A stretch of DNA of 5,751 nt from Lachnospiraceae bacterium (GTDB taxonomy: Bacteria; Bacillota; Clostridia; Lachnospirales; Lachnospiraceae): NCBI GenBank assembly GCA_900770535.1, contig CAAHDV010000223.1:1-5751 (forward strand). Direction: 5' to 3'. Positions 5,275-5,751 of the stretch are shown one piece after another; positions within the stretch are counted from its first letter, which is position 1, and each line of letters starts with the position of its first letter. The translations under genes were made by a program, and so were the position numbers. Under the pieces are notes generated by a model. It saw only the letters and a program-made list of their open reading frames with translations. It made no database searches and had not been told where the DNA came from.

Positions 5275-5751
5275 ATGCATAGAAACAAATGGAAAAGAAT
5301 GCAGAAGCGTATGCTGGCTGCGGTGATGGGCACGGTGCTTGCCATGTCCTCATTCCAGACGGCCTACGCGACGAAGCAGGATGTGGAGGCGGCCAAAAAG
5401 AAGGTCAGCTCCATTGAGGAAGAAAAGAAAAAGGTACAGGCTACCATCAAGAACCTGGAAGGCTTAAAGAATGATGCGGCAGCGTATGTAAAGGAGCTGG
5501 ACGGCAGCCTGACAAAGCTGGAGGGGGAGCTGGAACAGCTTTCCACCCAGATCGGAAACAAGGAACAGGAGATTGCCGATACCGGTGTGGCCCTGGAACA
5601 GGCCAAGGAGACGGAAAATAAGCAGTATGCCGATATGAAGCTGCGCATCAAATATATGTATGAGCAGGGTAATACCAGCTACATTGACATGCTGTTTCAG
5701 TCCGAAGATATGGTGCAGCTTATGAACCGGGCAGAGTATATCAACAAAATT
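5275..5751 (+). CDS. Secreted coiled-coil murein hydrolase or activator (PcsB/EnvC-like), 5' part
   Basis: The first 159 codons of a gene cut by the right window edge. A Sec signal peptide is clear: basic n-region HRNKWKRMQKR, hydrophobic core LAAVMGTVLAMSS and an AYA cleavage motif, with processing expected after residue 32. The rest is a long, highly charged coiled coil (about 36-159) of heptad-like Glu/Lys/Leu pattern. It ends in the family signature region LRIKYMYEQGNTSYIDMLFQ (123-142), followed by MVQLMNRAEYI, as in the N-terminal domain of PcsB, CwlO and EnvC-type proteins. The position just after ftsX fits the extracellular partner of FtsEX. Two starts are possible: ATG 5272 overlaps the ftsX stop (TAATG), and ATG 5275 is better placed from AAGG at 5264-5267 (7 bases), so it was chosen. 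The catalytic domain, probably M23, NlpC/P60 or CHAP, lies outside the window, so hydrolase versus activator cannot be decided. Confidence 0.88.
   Translation, partial: MHRNKWKRMQKRMLAAVMGTVLAMSSFQTAYATKQDVEAAKKKVSSIEEEKKKVQATIKNLEGLKNDAAAYVKELDGSLTKLEGELEQLSTQIGNKEQEIADTGVALEQAKETENKQYADMKLRIKYMYEQGNTSYIDMLFQSEDMVQLMNRAEYINKI

Noticed and set aside
5078..5651. - strand open frames opposite the end of ftsX and the coiled-coil gene
   Set aside because: The Ser/Phe-rich translation at 5364-5651 is what a Glu/Lys-rich coiled coil gives in reverse complement; the other has no support.
1..5751. CRISPR array, insertion sequence, tRNA, rRNA, riboswitch or phage genes
   Set aside because: No regularly spaced repeats, transposase-like frames, terminal inverted repeats or cloverleaf-like sequences were seen on either strand; genes are dense and collinear.

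Overview
The window looks like chromosomal DNA from a Gram-positive anaerobe of the Clostridia, most probably Lachnospiraceae. This is inferred from roughly balanced base composition, strong AAGGAGG-type ribosome binding sites, TTG and GTG starts, and gene content: a CvfB-type S1 protein, a YitT-family membrane protein, and a PucR/CdaR-like regulator directly ahead of ftsE-ftsX and a PcsB-type coiled-coil protein. The species cannot be fixed from the sequence. All supported genes lie on the + strand and fall into two blocks.

Block 1 (1-2497). A short 5' edge (1-85) holds two mutually exclusive small hairpins and possibly the last codons of an upstream gene. It is followed by a CvfB-like S1 RNA-binding protein (86-919), a class I SAM-dependent methyltransferase starting at TTG (930-1520), a 78-base gap without a convincing promoter, and a YitT/DUF2179 membrane protein (1599-2450). 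A strong intrinsic terminator (hairpin 2464-2490 plus six T) closes the block.

Block 2 (2498-5751, continuing past the window). A modest sigma-A-like promoter may start inside the 3' arm of that terminator. A leader of about 75 bases leads into a PucR/CdaR-architecture regulator (2597-3685), then ftsE (3688-4374), ftsX (4364-5272) and the first part of a secreted coiled-coil murein hydrolase or hydrolase activator (5275 to the window edge). Spacing is very tight: 2 bases, then an 11-base overlap, then 2 bases (or a 1-base overlap). This suggests one transcript with translational coupling.

Functionally, block 2 is a cell-division module. Cytoplasmic FtsE hydrolyses ATP, membrane FtsX transmits the change across the membrane, and the secreted coiled-coil protein is the expected extracellular partner that drives septal peptidoglycan cleavage. 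The unusual part is the regulator at the head of the operon: its ligand is unknown and its codon use looks that of a well-expressed gene. Block 1 genes are conserved housekeeping or accessory types with no obvious common pathway.

I see no mobile element, CRISPR array, tRNA or rRNA, and no evidence of a wholly new system. The most useful leads are the regulator-ftsEX linkage and its unassigned sensor domain.
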